In this document: positions 8,553 to 16,792 of the stretch, in pieces | Layout: each line of letters opens with the position of its first letter | Numbering within the stretch: position 1 is the first letter of the stretch | Assembly: GCA_020629275.1 (NCBI GenBank) | Contig: JAHDDQ010000012.1 | Location: 1 to 32,681, forward strand | Direction: 5' to 3' | Source: Tenacibaculum sp. | GTDB lineage: Bacteria > Bacteroidota > Bacteroidia > Flavobacteriales > Flavobacteriaceae | Length of the DNA stretch: 32,681 nt | Made by a program: the position numbers and the translations under genes | The notes under the pieces: model-generated | Databases searched by the model: none | Told to the model about the DNA's origin: nothing | What the model saw: the letters and a program-made list of their open reading frames with translations, nothing else

Positions 8553-9488
8553 ATGACCCCCTCAAATAAATCGTTTACTTATAAAAGTTTATTTCTATAC
8601 CTAATAGTAATATTTACTGTTTTATTAGATTTTAAACCTTTAAAAGTTCCCCAAAAAAAACAATTAAAAAGTATCATTCCTAACACAATATTTTTCTCCC
8701 CTGGTAACTATTATGAAAACATCTCTAAAGTTTTTAAGATTGTAAAAGGTTTTACAGTAAAAAAAAGAGTAGCACTTCTTAAATTTTATTACAATACCAA
8801 GCTAACAAGCAAAAACCTAAAAGTGTACAGTCTGATTTCTTTTTTACTTTTAACAGAGACTATTAAACCTAAATACAATTATTATTCAACCACTAACATA
8901 AGAAAGAGCGTCTCTCTGTTTACATGGGCATACTATATAATAACAAGTATCCTTTTCACTTATTTACTCTTCTACTTTTTTAGGATAAAATCAAAACACC
9001 AATTAGAAAAAAAATTAATTGAAGACAGAAAAAAAATAATAGAAAAAAAACTATTTAATGTTAAAAAAAATCTAGAATTAAAAAATAAAAAGCTTGCGAC
9101 CTCTGCTTTACAAGCTATAGAAAATGAAGAATTAAAAAAACAATTTGTTAAACAATTACAAACAGAGATACCTTGTAAATACCATTCTAAATTAGAAAAA
9201 CTCACCTTATCCTTTCAAAAGAATTCAAAAAATAACTGGAATGAATTTAAAACTCATTTTGAACAAATTAATAGTGATTTCTTGGATAATTTAAAAACAG
9301 ACTACCCTACATTAAGTCCTTCTGAATTGAAATTGTGTTCTTTTTTAAAACTTAATTTAAGGACTAAGGATATTGCTATTTTAATGGGGATTTCTTACGA
9401 CAGCGTAAAAATGGGAAGATATAGAATTCGTAAAAAATTAAATATTTCTAGAGATGTTAACTTAGTAACATTTATTTCTAAATTTTAA
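8553..9488 (+). CDS. Transmembrane LuxR-type transcriptional regulator with short sensor part
   Basis: A 311-residue probable one-component regulator. There is a hydrophobic segment at about 12-26 (membrane anchor or signal peptide), about 95 residues without a recognisable fold, and a clear membrane helix at about 122-144. A charged coiled coil follows at about 148-205, and a C-terminal LuxR-like helix-turn-helix at about 252-300 (LSPSELKLC ... KDIAILMGIS ... RIRKKL). This tail matches the Bacteroidota family whose members normally carry a long N-terminal TPR array or beta-propeller sensor; here that part is missing or replaced. It is divergent from the GH16 genes, so control of them is plausible but inferred. 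The gene is extremely A-rich and could be a shortened relic, though the frame is intact. Start chosen at the first ATG; no Shine-Dalgarno seen. Confidence 0.75.
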   Translation: MTPSNKSFTYKSLFLYLIVIFTVLLDFKPLKVPQKKQLKSIIPNTIFFSPGNYYENISKVFKIVKGFTVKKRVALLKFYYNTKLTSKNLKVYSLISFLLLTETIKPKYNYYSTTNIRKSVSLFTWAYYIITSILFTYLLFYFFRIKSKHQLEKKLIEDRKKIIEKKLFNVKKNLELKNKKLATSALQAIENEELKKQFVKQLQTEIPCKYHSKLEKLTLSFQKNSKNNWNEFKTHFEQINSDFLDNLKTDYPTLSPSELKLCSFLKLNLRTKDIAILMGISYDSVKMGRYRIRKKLNISRDVNLVTFISKF

Positions 9489-9498
9489 ACTCACTAAT

Positions 9499-9542
9499 AA
9501 AAAAGACTTATTATGAAATTAATTTCATAATAAGTCTTTTTT
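9499..9542. terminator. Bidirectional terminator, perfect 44-base palindrome
   Basis: AAAAAAGACTTATTATGAAATT is followed at once by its exact complement, giving A and T runs on both outer sides. It sits between the stop codons of the convergent regulator (9488) and AhpD-like gene (9548) and can end both transcripts. Confidence 0.85.
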
Positions 9543-9547
9543 TAAGA

Positions 9548-10138
9548 TTATGCATGCTTACCTTTATTCCAACCGTGCTTTCCTAAGTACTGTTCTCCGC
9601 TTTCTACAGCGCCTTCTTCAATATTTGTACCCATAGAGTCGTTCCATCTATTCAGATACCCAAATAAAGAAATTACTCCTAACATTTCTACAATTTCTCC
9701 TTCGTCCCAATATTTGTACAATTCTTTTTTAATAGTGTCGTCTACATTATTCGGCACCATAGAAGCAGCTAGAGAAAAGTCTAGTGCAGCTCTTTCTGCA
9801 TCGGAAAATGCTTCATGTGTTTTATATTCCCAAATATTATCTAATTTTTCTTGCTCTGCTCCATAACGTTCAGCTGCTCTAATAGCATGTGCTTGGCAAT
9901 AACGACAACCTGTAGCGTTACTACTTACCCAAGCGATCATCCTTTTTAATGCTGATGTTACTCTACCTTGGTTAGCCATCACAGCTTTATTTAAATTAAT
10001 GAAGGCTTTTGAAATATCCGGCCTACGTTGCATTGTTAATATAGAGTTTGGGCAAAAGCCTAATGTTTCATTATAAAAATCCGACATCTTTTTTGTTTCC
10101 TCGTCATGATTTGGATCTAGTGGAGTTACTAATGGCAT
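9548..10138 (-). CDS. AhpD-like carboxymuconolactone decarboxylase family protein (peroxidase-related)
   Basis: A 196-residue cytoplasmic protein of the AhpD/CMD fold. The diagnostic redox motif C78-R-Y-C81-Q-A-H84 is intact, as in alkylhydroperoxidase-type enzymes that reduce peroxides through a thiol pair. Length fits the peroxidase-related group (about 180-200 residues). No signal peptide is present. It is divergently transcribed from an OsmC-family gene 60 bases away, another thiol peroxidase type, which supports a role in peroxide or electrophile defence. The physiological reductant and substrate are not visible from sequence. Confidence 0.85.
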   Translation of the reverse strand: MPLVTPLDPNHDEETKKMSDFYNETLGFCPNSILTMQRRPDISKAFINLNKAVMANQGRVTSALKRMIAWVSSNATGCRYCQAHAIRAAERYGAEQEKLDNIWEYKTHEAFSDAERAALDFSLAASMVPNNVDDTIKKELYKYWDEGEIVEMLGVISLFGYLNRWNDSMGTNIEEGAVESGEQYLGKHGWNKGKHA

Positions 10139-10158
10139 AATTTCAATTTTTATTTAAG

Positions 10159-10166
10159 TAAATTTG
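10159..10166 (+). promoter_or_regulatory. -7 promoter element of the OsmC-recJ transcript
   Basis: TAAATTTG matches the Bacteroidota -7 consensus TAnnTTTG and lies 33 bases before the OsmC start codon. No clear -33 TTTG was found. Confidence 0.5.
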
Positions 10167-10198
10167 TAAAGACCTACAATAAACAAAAAAAATCTTAT

Positions 10199-10624
10199 AT
10201 GGCGTCACATACTGTTACTACAAAATGGAAGAAAAATTTACTTTTCAAAAGTGATAATCCTAATGGAGCTACGGTTCTCATGGATACTTCAAACGAAAAT
10301 GGAGGAAATGAAGTTGGAGCTTCACCAAAGGCTCTAATGTTGTCTTCTTTAGCTGGCTGTTCTGGATTAGATGTTGTTATGATTTTGGATAAAATGAAAT
10401 ATACGTCTTACGATCTAGACATTAAAATTACAGCCAACCTAACTAACGAACACCCTAAGTTCTATGATAAGGTACATGTATCTTATATTTTTTATGGTGA
10501 AAATTTAAATGAAGATAAAATCAACAAGGCAGTTGCTTTATCCGTAGAAAAATATTGCGGCGTTATGGAAATGTTTAGACAATTTGCTGAAGTTACTACG
10601 AATACTGTATTTCATAATAAATAA
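10199..10624 (+). CDS. OsmC family protein
   Basis: A 141-residue protein of the OsmC/Ohr fold, which reduces organic or fatty acid hydroperoxides through two cysteines. The expected cysteines are present: C54 in SLAGCSGLD and C120 in EKYCGVMEM. The SLAGC context and lack of other Ohr-specific features favour the general OsmC (YhfA-like) branch over Ohr. It is cytoplasmic with no signal peptide. It starts 60 bases from the divergent AhpD-like gene and ends 6 bases before recJ, so it probably leads a two-gene transcript with recJ. A TAnnTTTG element upstream fits this. Confidence 0.88.
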   Translation: MASHTVTTKWKKNLLFKSDNPNGATVLMDTSNENGGNEVGASPKALMLSSLAGCSGLDVVMILDKMKYTSYDLDIKITANLTNEHPKFYDKVHVSYIFYGENLNEDKINKAVALSVEKYCGVMEMFRQFAEVTTNTVFHNK

Positions 10625-10630
10625 ATATGC

Positions 10631-12316
10631 ATGCGTTGGACCTTTAAACCAAAACCAAACGAAGACATTACAAAAAAACTTGCTGCTGAACTTTCTGTAA
10701 ATAAAAAACTTGCTACTGTATTGGTGCAAAGGGGAATTACTAGTTTTCAAGAGGCTAAAGATTTCTTTCGTCCTGAACTTGAGAAATTACATGATCCTTA
10801 CCTAATGAAAGACATGGATGTTGCAGTTTCTCGAATTGAAAAGGCGATTAAAAACAATGAAAATATTCTTGTTTATGGGGATTATGATGTTGATGGTACT
10901 ACATCAGTCTCTTTAGTATATTCTTTTTTAAAAACGTATTATGATAATTTGGCAACATACATTCCCGATAGATACAATGAAGGTTATGGTATTTCATATC
11001 AAGGAATAGATTTCGCAGACGATAATGATTTTAGCCTAATAATAGCGTTAGACTGTGGTATAAAAGCAATTGATAAAGTGAAGTACGCTTCCACTAAAGG
11101 AATAGATTTTATTATTTGTGATCATCATAAACCTGGAGATACTATTCCTAATGCAATTGCCGTTCTAAACCCAAAGCGAACGGACTGCAATTATCCTTAC
11201 AAAGAATTATGTGGTTGTGGTGTTGGCTTTAAATTGATACAAGCATTAGGTGATAACCGTAATTTAACTATTAATGATACTATTCCTTATCTAGATTTAG
11301 TAGCTACTGCCATAGCTGCTGATATAGTTCCAATGACTGGGGAAAACAGAATTCTTGCTTATCATGGATTGAAAGTGATAAATAATGTACCCAGAAATGG
11401 TATTAAAGCATTAATCCATCAACTTGATAAAGAAGAATTAACAATTACAGATGTTGTTTTTATTATTGCTCCAAGAATTAATGCCGCTGGAAGGATTAAG
11501 CACGGAAATTTTGCTGTAGAATTACTTACAGAAATGGATTTTGAATCTGCTAAAGGAGTAGCATCTTCAATTGAAAAATTAAATTCTGAAAGAAAAGAAT
11601 TAGATCAACATATTACAAAATCTGCGCTATATCAAATAGAAGATAATAATGAAACTGATACCTTTTCTACTGTAGTTTATAACGAAAACTGGCACAAAGG
11701 AGTTATTGGTATTGTTGCTTCTCGCTTAATTGAAACATACTACAGACCTACCATTGTATTTACCAAAAGTGGTGAAAAATTAGCCGCTTCTGCCCGTTCC
11801 GTAAAAGGCTTTGATGTTTATAACGCAATTGAAGAATGTAGCGAGTTTATTGAACAGTTTGGAGGACATAAATATGCAGCTGGATTAACAATTTTACCTG
11901 AAAACTACACAAACTTCAAACTTAAATTTGAGGAAGTTGTAAAAAGAACAATAGATAAAGAACTCTTAATTCCAGAAGTAGTTATTGATACGGAAATAGA
12001 ACTTGAAGATATTACACCTAAATTCTTTAGGATTCTAAAACAAATGGCTCCTTTTGGTCCACAAAATATGAATCCTATTTTTAAATCCTCTTCTTTAAGA
12101 GATACAGGCTACGGAAAACAAGTAGGGGCAGATAAATCACATTTAAAAATTACTGTAAGTAGTAATACATGTGTTTATAAATTTAATGCCATTGGTTTTG
12201 GTTTAGGTGATAAAATAAGTGCTATTCAAAATGAATTTGATATGACTTATCAACTTGCCGAGAATGTTTGGAATGGAAAAACTTCAATTCAATTGATGAT
12301 AAAAGATATTTTATAA
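10631..12316 (+). CDS. recJ: Single-stranded-DNA-specific exonuclease RecJ
   Basis: A 561-residue 5'-3' single-strand exonuclease of recombination and mismatch repair. DHH phosphoesterase motifs are intact: DYDVDG at 84-89, D141-C-G and D164-H-H at 164-166. The DHHA1 glycine motif GGHKYAAG lies near residue 415, and a C-terminal OB-fold (PFGPQNMNP onward) completes the family layout. Length is normal for RecJ (about 550-580). The ATG at 10631 is used; an ATG four bases earlier is in another frame. It follows the OsmC gene by 6 bases and is probably co-transcribed with it. An AT-rich palindrome overlaps the stop codon. Confidence 0.96.
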   Translation: MRWTFKPKPNEDITKKLAAELSVNKKLATVLVQRGITSFQEAKDFFRPELEKLHDPYLMKDMDVAVSRIEKAIKNNENILVYGDYDVDGTTSVSLVYSFLKTYYDNLATYIPDRYNEGYGISYQGIDFADDNDFSLIIALDCGIKAIDKVKYASTKGIDFIICDHHKPGDTIPNAIAVLNPKRTDCNYPYKELCGCGVGFKLIQALGDNRNLTINDTIPYLDLVATAIAADIVPMTGENRILAYHGLKVINNVPRNGIKALIHQLDKEELTITDVVFIIAPRINAAGRIKHGNFAVELLTEMDFESAKGVASSIEKLNSERKELDQHITKSALYQIEDNNETDTFSTVVYNENWHKGVIGIVASRLIETYYRPTIVFTKSGEKLAASARSVKGFDVYNAIEECSEFIEQFGGHKYAAGLTILPENYTNFKLKFEEVVKRTIDKELLIPEVVIDTEIELEDITPKFFRILKQMAPFGPQNMNPIFKSSSLRDTGYGKQVGADKSHLKITVSSNTCVYKFNAIGFGLGDKISAIQNEFDMTYQLAENVWNGKTSIQLMIKDIL

Positions 12317-12343
12317 CTATTTAGATTTAATCTAAATAGTTAT
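12313..12343 (+). terminator. AT-rich palindrome at the recJ stop codon
   Basis: ATAACTATTTAGA and its exact complement TCTAAATAGTTAT flank the loop TTTAA; the palindrome covers the recJ TAA. It has only four G/C pairs and no long T-run, so it is at best a weak terminator, and it could instead be an operator for the next gene's promoter. Confidence 0.4.
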
Positions 12344-12348
12344 ATTTG
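12341..12348 (+). promoter_or_regulatory. -7 promoter element of the Cys-motif hypothetical gene
   Basis: TATATTTG fits TAnnTTTG and ends 19 bases before the start codon at 12367, implying a very short leader. It overlaps the right arm of the preceding palindrome. Confidence 0.45.
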
Positions 12349-12366
12349 TTTCATTAATTATGAAAG

Positions 12367-12711
12367 ATGAGTGAAATAATACAGATTTATTCGAACGATA
12401 TAGGAATCTCTTTTCAATGGAAAGAAAGTAGTTCTAATCTTACTCAGATTATATTTAGAGATACTGGGTTTCATTTAACCTCTAATGAAATAAAATTATT
12501 TCTTGGAAAAATTAACAATGCAAAAAATCTGAATACATGCTCCAATTGTGAGTTAAATAAAAAATGTAGATCTATTTTATTAGAAACACCAAGCCACAGA
12601 GTAAGTCTTGCTGTATCTTCAGAGGAATTAAATCTTATAGAAGACTTACTAGAAGGAACGCTATTTCAACTCAATTTAAGCATCTACTTAAATCGTATAT
12701 GTAAAAATTAA
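12367..12711 (+). CDS. Small hypothetical protein with C-x2-C-x5-C motif
   Basis: A 114-residue soluble protein that I do not recognise. It has no signal peptide or membrane segment. The notable feature is C58-x2-C61-x5-C67, with a further C112 near the end; three or four cysteines could bind zinc or an iron-sulfur cluster, or be structural. The rest alternates beta-like and amphipathic helical segments. It begins 50 bases after recJ behind its own TAnnTTTG element and ends at a bidirectional terminator, so it is likely expressed alone. Start at the ATG at 12367; the ATG at 12360 is in another frame. Confidence 0.7.
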   Translation: MSEIIQIYSNDIGISFQWKESSSNLTQIIFRDTGFHLTSNEIKLFLGKINNAKNLNTCSNCELNKKCRSILLETPSHRVSLAVSSEELNLIEDLLEGTLFQLNLSIYLNRICKN

Positions 12712-12735
12712 AAAGACTCCATGTGGAGTCTTTTT
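12710..12735. terminator. Bidirectional terminator
   Basis: AAAAAGACTCC and GGAGTCTTTTT form an 11-bp stem around the loop ATGT, with A and T runs on both sides. It lies between the convergent hypothetical gene (stop at 12711) and the nuclease gene (stop at 12737). Confidence 0.88.
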
Positions 12736-12736
12736 A

Positions 12737-13783
12737 TTATTTTTTCTCTTTAACTAGGTATATATATACTGGATAATGATCGCTATATCCTCCTGTATAC
12801 TGTCCATTAGAAAAACTTCTGAAAGGATAACCTTTATATCGTCCTTTTTTCTGTGTTAAAAATCGCTTATTGAAAACACCAGATTTAAACATTTTATAGT
12901 CATTAAAATCCTTATCATCTTTTTTATGTAATAACGATGAGGTAAACATAATCTGATCAAACAAGTTTATATTATCTCTGTACCCCAAAGTATTTATACC
13001 TTTACTAAACATTTTCTCGTAAGGGTTGTAAATATCTCCTTCTTTAACATGCTTCTTTTTTGCTTTTGTTTTTAATACATTTTTAAAGCTAGAGTTTGTT
13101 GGATCATCATTAAAATCACCCATAATGATAATTTTTGCATCTTTATCGTTCTCTCTAATTTTCTCTATAATCTGCTTCACTTTATAAGCTGCTTTTTCAC
13201 GTAATGGCCTACTCTTAGCCTCTCCCCCTCTTCTAGATGGCCAGTGGTTTACGATAACATGAATAAGCTCGTCATCTAAATAACCAGAAACTAATAAAAT
13301 ATCTCTTGTATATATTTTTCTATTTTTTGAATAAATATTTGGATTGAAGTTTTCATAATGTATAGGCTTAAAATAACGCTGTTGGTAGATTAAAGCCACA
13401 TCTATTCCTCTTTTATCTGGAGAGTCAAAATGTATAATTCCATAATGTTTCTTCTTCAGTTTATCAGATTTAATCAAATCTTCTAGAACTTGTTTGTTCT
13501 CAATTTCAGCAACTCCAAGTATAGCAGGACTTGTTTTTGCTTTATCTTGACCAAGCTGATTAATAACGTCTCCTAGTTTACCTATTTTATCCCAATATAC
13601 TTTAGAGCGATTAGACTTTAACTCCATCATTGGACTAAATTCATCATCTTTAGTTGTATCATTTATGGTGTCAAATAAGTTTTCAAGATTATAAAACCCT
13701 ATTGTTCTAATCTTATATTTCTTCTGACCAAATGAGCTAAAGACACTCATAATCAAAATCATAAACAAAATAGTTCTTCTCAT
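12737..13783 (-). CDS. Secreted endonuclease/exonuclease/phosphatase family protein
   Basis: A 348-residue metal-dependent phosphodiesterase of the EEP (DNase I-like) superfamily, exported through a signal peptide at 1-20. Signature residues are all present: N33 in FYNLENLF, E93 in VAEIEN, D128 in KRGIDVALIY, H180 in VNHWPSR, D223 and N225 in MGDFNDDP, and the final D335-H336 pair in YSDHYPV. The NHWPSRRGG motif resembles secreted nucleases of Bacteroidota. It lacks a T9SS tail, so the periplasm is the likely location. It is divergent from a TonB-dependent receptor and DUF5689 lipoprotein, an arrangement suggesting that they work together on an imported phosphodiester polymer. DNA is the favoured substrate, but RNA or phosphorylated lipid or sugar cannot be excluded. 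Confidence 0.87.
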   Translation of the reverse strand: MRRTILFMILIMSVFSSFGQKKYKIRTIGFYNLENLFDTINDTTKDDEFSPMMELKSNRSKVYWDKIGKLGDVINQLGQDKAKTSPAILGVAEIENKQVLEDLIKSDKLKKKHYGIIHFDSPDKRGIDVALIYQQRYFKPIHYENFNPNIYSKNRKIYTRDILLVSGYLDDELIHVIVNHWPSRRGGEAKSRPLREKAAYKVKQIIEKIRENDKDAKIIIMGDFNDDPTNSSFKNVLKTKAKKKHVKEGDIYNPYEKMFSKGINTLGYRDNINLFDQIMFTSSLLHKKDDKDFNDYKMFKSGVFNKRFLTQKKGRYKGYPFRSFSNGQYTGGYSDHYPVYIYLVKEKK

Positions 13784-13802
13784 TATAAAATATTTAAGTT
13801 CG

Positions 13803-13810
13803 CAAAGGTA
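13803..13810 (-). promoter_or_regulatory. -7 promoter element of the secreted nuclease gene
   Basis: On the minus strand the bases read TACCTTTG followed by CG, a canonical TAnnTTTG element, 19 bases before the start codon at 13783. Confidence 0.6.
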
Positions 13811-13895
13811 TAAACAAAATCCAAGCCAACTTTATAACAACCACTATATCAGCAATTGTTAATATTAACTTAACATTAACACTTTTTAAAAACCC

Positions 13896-13903
13896 TAGAT
13901 TTG
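13896..13903 (+). promoter_or_regulatory. -7 promoter element of the TonB-receptor operon
   Basis: TAGATTTG followed by C fits TAnnTTTG and lies 45 bases before the receptor start codon. A T-run follows in the presumed leader. Confidence 0.55.
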
Positions 13904-13948
13904 CACGCATTTTTTTTTTAGAAAACAAGTATTAAAATCATTAATTTT

Positions 13949-16774
13949 ATGAAACAAATTATTGTAACATTGTTTTGTTGTTTAATGATAACCGTAGGGT
14001 TATCTGCTCAAAACATTGTAAAAGGAGTTGTTAAGTATAACAATTCTGAAAAACCGTTACAAGGAGTTTCTATTTTGATTGAAAGCAAGAATATCAGTCA
14101 GTTAACAAATACTGATGGATCTTTTATCCTTAACAATCTACCAAATGGAGATCATCTTATAACTATTAAAAAAGAAGGGTATGAAACTCAAAATTACCCA
14201 GTAAGTTTATCAGGTAGCCCAATAGACTTAGGTGTTATTTTTATGTATGATGATACATTATCTGAAGATCAAGATTTAAGTGTTATTACGATTACAGATG
14301 ATGAATTAAATGATGATGCTAGTGCTGCAGATAATATATCTGGTCTACTTCAAGCTTCAAGAGACACATACTTGAGAACTGCTGCTTTTGATTTCGGTGG
14401 ATCTTTCTACAGAGTAAGAGGTTTAGATTCTGAGAATGGTACTGTTATGGTAAATGGTATTGAAATGAATAAACTCTTCAATGGACGCCCGCAATGGAGT
14501 AACTGGGGAGGACTAAACGATGTTACTAGAAATCAAGAATTTAGTAATTTTTTAACTCCTTCTAATTATGGTTTTGGTGGTTTGTTAGGAACTACGTATA
14601 TAAATACTCGTCCATCAGAGCAGAGACCTGGAGTTCGTGTATCTTACGCTTCTTCAAACAGAAGTTATGTACACAGAGCTATGGGAACTTATGCTACAGG
14701 TATGATGCAAGATGGTTGGTCATTTTTAGTATCTGGAAGTAAGCGTGCTGGTAGCGAAGGTTTTGTAGATGGAACTTCATACAATGCTTTTTCTCTTTTC
14801 GCTTCTTTAGAAAAAAGAATTAACGATAATCATGCATTAAGTTTCACTTCTATATATGCTCCTAACCGAAGAGGTAAATCTTCTTCCAATACTCAAGAAG
14901 TTTTTGATCTTAAAGGAATTCAGTACAATTCATTTTGGGGATATCAAAACGGAGAAATTAGAAACTCAAGAATAAAAGAATTAATAGAGCCTATTTTTAT
15001 CTTAAATCATTATTGGGATATTAACGAAAACACTTCTTTACAAACCAATATTGGATACCAGTATGGTCAGTTAGGGAATTCTAGATTAGAATTTAATGGT
15101 ACAAACCTTAATCCAAATAGTGGTTTCCCTGAAGGTGGAGGTGCAAACCCAGATCCAACATACTATCAAAAATTACCTAGTTATGCGTTAAGAAATTTCC
15201 CAGATAATCCTGGAATTGCTTTCGGATTACAACAACAGTTTTTAAATGACGGACAATTAAACTGGGATAAATTATATCAAACAAATATCGATAGTAAAAA
15301 CAGAGGCGAAAATGCTATAAACATCTTGTATGAAGATAGAGTTGATGACCAATTATTTAATGCTAGTACTATTTTTAATAGCGAATTAAATGATAACATC
15401 AATCTTACCGCATCTGTAACCTACAAAAACTTACGATCAGAAAATTTCGCAAGTGTTTTAGATCTACTTGGTGGGACTGGCTATTTAGATGTTGACGGGT
15501 TTGCAAGTAAACTAAACACAAATCCTTTATCTGTTCAAAATGATGTTTTAAACCCAAATAGAATAGTTACAGAAGGAGATCGTTTCAGATATAACTACAA
15601 TATATTATCGAATGTAGTTAGCGGATTTGCTCAAGCACAATTTAAATACAATAAAATTGATTTTTATGCTGCTGTAACTGCTACTAAAACAGATTACCAA
15701 AGAGAAGGATTATACCAAAACGGAGGTTTTCTATCAAACTCTTTAGGAAAAGGAGATAAAATTAACTTCAATGGTTTTGGAGGTAAAGCCGGTTTCACAT
15801 ATAAATTAACTGGGCGTCATTTATTTGACTTTAATGGAGCTTACTTAACTAAAGCACCAACTATAAGAAATACATTCGCTAACTCTAGAGAAAACCATGC
15901 TGTAATACAAGGTACTACCGAAGAAAAGATAATAAGTTTCGATGGTAGTTATATCTTACGTACACCAACTGTGCAAGCCAAATTAACTGGTTACTACACT
16001 AAGATGGAAGATGCTAATGAAGTTTCATTCTATTTTGCAGATGGAGTTAGCGTTACAGGAGCTGATAATACTAATTTTTTTATTCAGGAAATTTTACAAG
16101 GAGTTGATAAAAAGCATTTTGGTGGAGAATTTGCAATAGAGGTAAAAGCAACACCGACGATTAAAGTAAAAGCAGTTGCTGTAATAGGCCAGTACACTTA
16201 TGATAATAATCCTAATATTGCTATAGCTTCTGAAAATTTCGTGGGGCTTAGTGATGCTGATGAATTTGGAAGACTTCCTTATGTTAAGAGTTATTTAAAA
16301 AATTATAAAGTAGCTAGCGGTCCTCAAAGAGCTTTTTCGTTAGGTTTTGAATATAGAGATCCTGATTATTGGTGGATAAGTGCGACTACGAACTTTTTAT
16401 CACATGCTTACATCGATGTAAGTCCAATACAAAGAAGTTCAAACTTCTACACGGATTTTGATGGTCAGCCTTTTAACGATTATGATCCTACTGTAGCTAG
16501 AGAATTATTACAACAAGAACGATTTAAAGGATACATGGTTGCAAACTTGGTTGGTGGAAAATCATGGAAAATAGATAACAAATATATTAGTGTATTTGCT
16601 AGTATTAATAACCTATTCGATAAGACCTATAAAACAGGAGGTTTTGAACAAGGACGTAACGCAAATTACCGTCAACTTCAAAATGATCAATCATTAGACA
16701 CTCCAGTTTTTGGACCAAGATATTGGTATGGTAGAGGTACAACATACTTCTTGAATGTAAACGTTAGATTTTAA
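13949..16774 (+). CDS. TonB-dependent outer-membrane receptor with CarboxypepD_reg-like domain
   Basis: A 941-residue outer-membrane importer driven by TonB. Signal peptide 1-21; a CarboxypepD_reg-like beta-sandwich at about 23-98; a possible TonB box region around 109-120 (DLSVITITDDEL); a plug at about 125-225 with the typical YRVRGLDSENGTVMVNG; then a long 22-strand-type barrel ending in aromatic F941 (LNVNVRF). It is shorter than typical SusC proteins and is not followed by SusD. Instead a DUF5689 lipoprotein follows after 18 bases in the same operon. The divergent neighbour is a secreted nuclease. Uptake of a nucleic acid fragment or phosphorylated compound is therefore inferred, not shown. 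Confidence 0.9.
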   Translation: MKQIIVTLFCCLMITVGLSAQNIVKGVVKYNNSEKPLQGVSILIESKNISQLTNTDGSFILNNLPNGDHLITIKKEGYETQNYPVSLSGSPIDLGVIFMYDDTLSEDQDLSVITITDDELNDDASAADNISGLLQASRDTYLRTAAFDFGGSFYRVRGLDSENGTVMVNGIEMNKLFNGRPQWSNWGGLNDVTRNQEFSNFLTPSNYGFGGLLGTTYINTRPSEQRPGVRVSYASSNRSYVHRAMGTYATGMMQDGWSFLVSGSKRAGSEGFVDGTSYNAFSLFASLEKRINDNHALSFTSIYAPNRRGKSSSNTQEVFDLKGIQYNSFWGYQNGEIRNSRIKELIEPIFILNHYWDINENTSLQTNIGYQYGQLGNSRLEFNGTNLNPNSGFPEGGGANPDPTYYQKLPSYALRNFPDNPGIAFGLQQQFLNDGQLNWDKLYQTNIDSKNRGENAINILYEDRVDDQLFNASTIFNSELNDNINLTASVTYKNLRSENFASVLDLLGGTGYLDVDGFASKLNTNPLSVQNDVLNPNRIVTEGDRFRYNYNILSNVVSGFAQAQFKYNKIDFYAAVTATKTDYQREGLYQNGGFLSNSLGKGDKINFNGFGGKAGFTYKLTGRHLFDFNGAYLTKAPTIRNTFANSRENHAVIQGTTEEKIISFDGSYILRTPTVQAKLTGYYTKMEDANEVSFYFADGVSVTGADNTNFFIQEILQGVDKKHFGGEFAIEVKATPTIKVKAVAVIGQYTYDNNPNIAIASENFVGLSDADEFGRLPYVKSYLKNYKVASGPQRAFSLGFEYRDPDYWWISATTNFLSHAYIDVSPIQRSSNFYTDFDGQPFNDYDPTVARELLQQERFKGYMVANLVGGKSWKIDNKYISVFASINNLFDKTYKTGGFEQGRNANYRQLQNDQSLDTPVFGPRYWYGRGTTYFLNVNVRF

Positions 16775-16792
16775 AAAATTATAATATAAAAA

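Noticed and set aside
8553..9488. Regulator gene as a frameshifted pseudogene
   Set aside because: It is A-rich and short for its family, but the frame is intact from membrane segment to helix-turn-helix, and I saw no out-of-frame sensor remains in the upstream 416 bases.
9499..9542. Palindrome as an operator or CRISPR-like repeat
   Set aside because: It is single, lies between two convergent stops and has A/T runs on both sides, all of which fit a bidirectional terminator.
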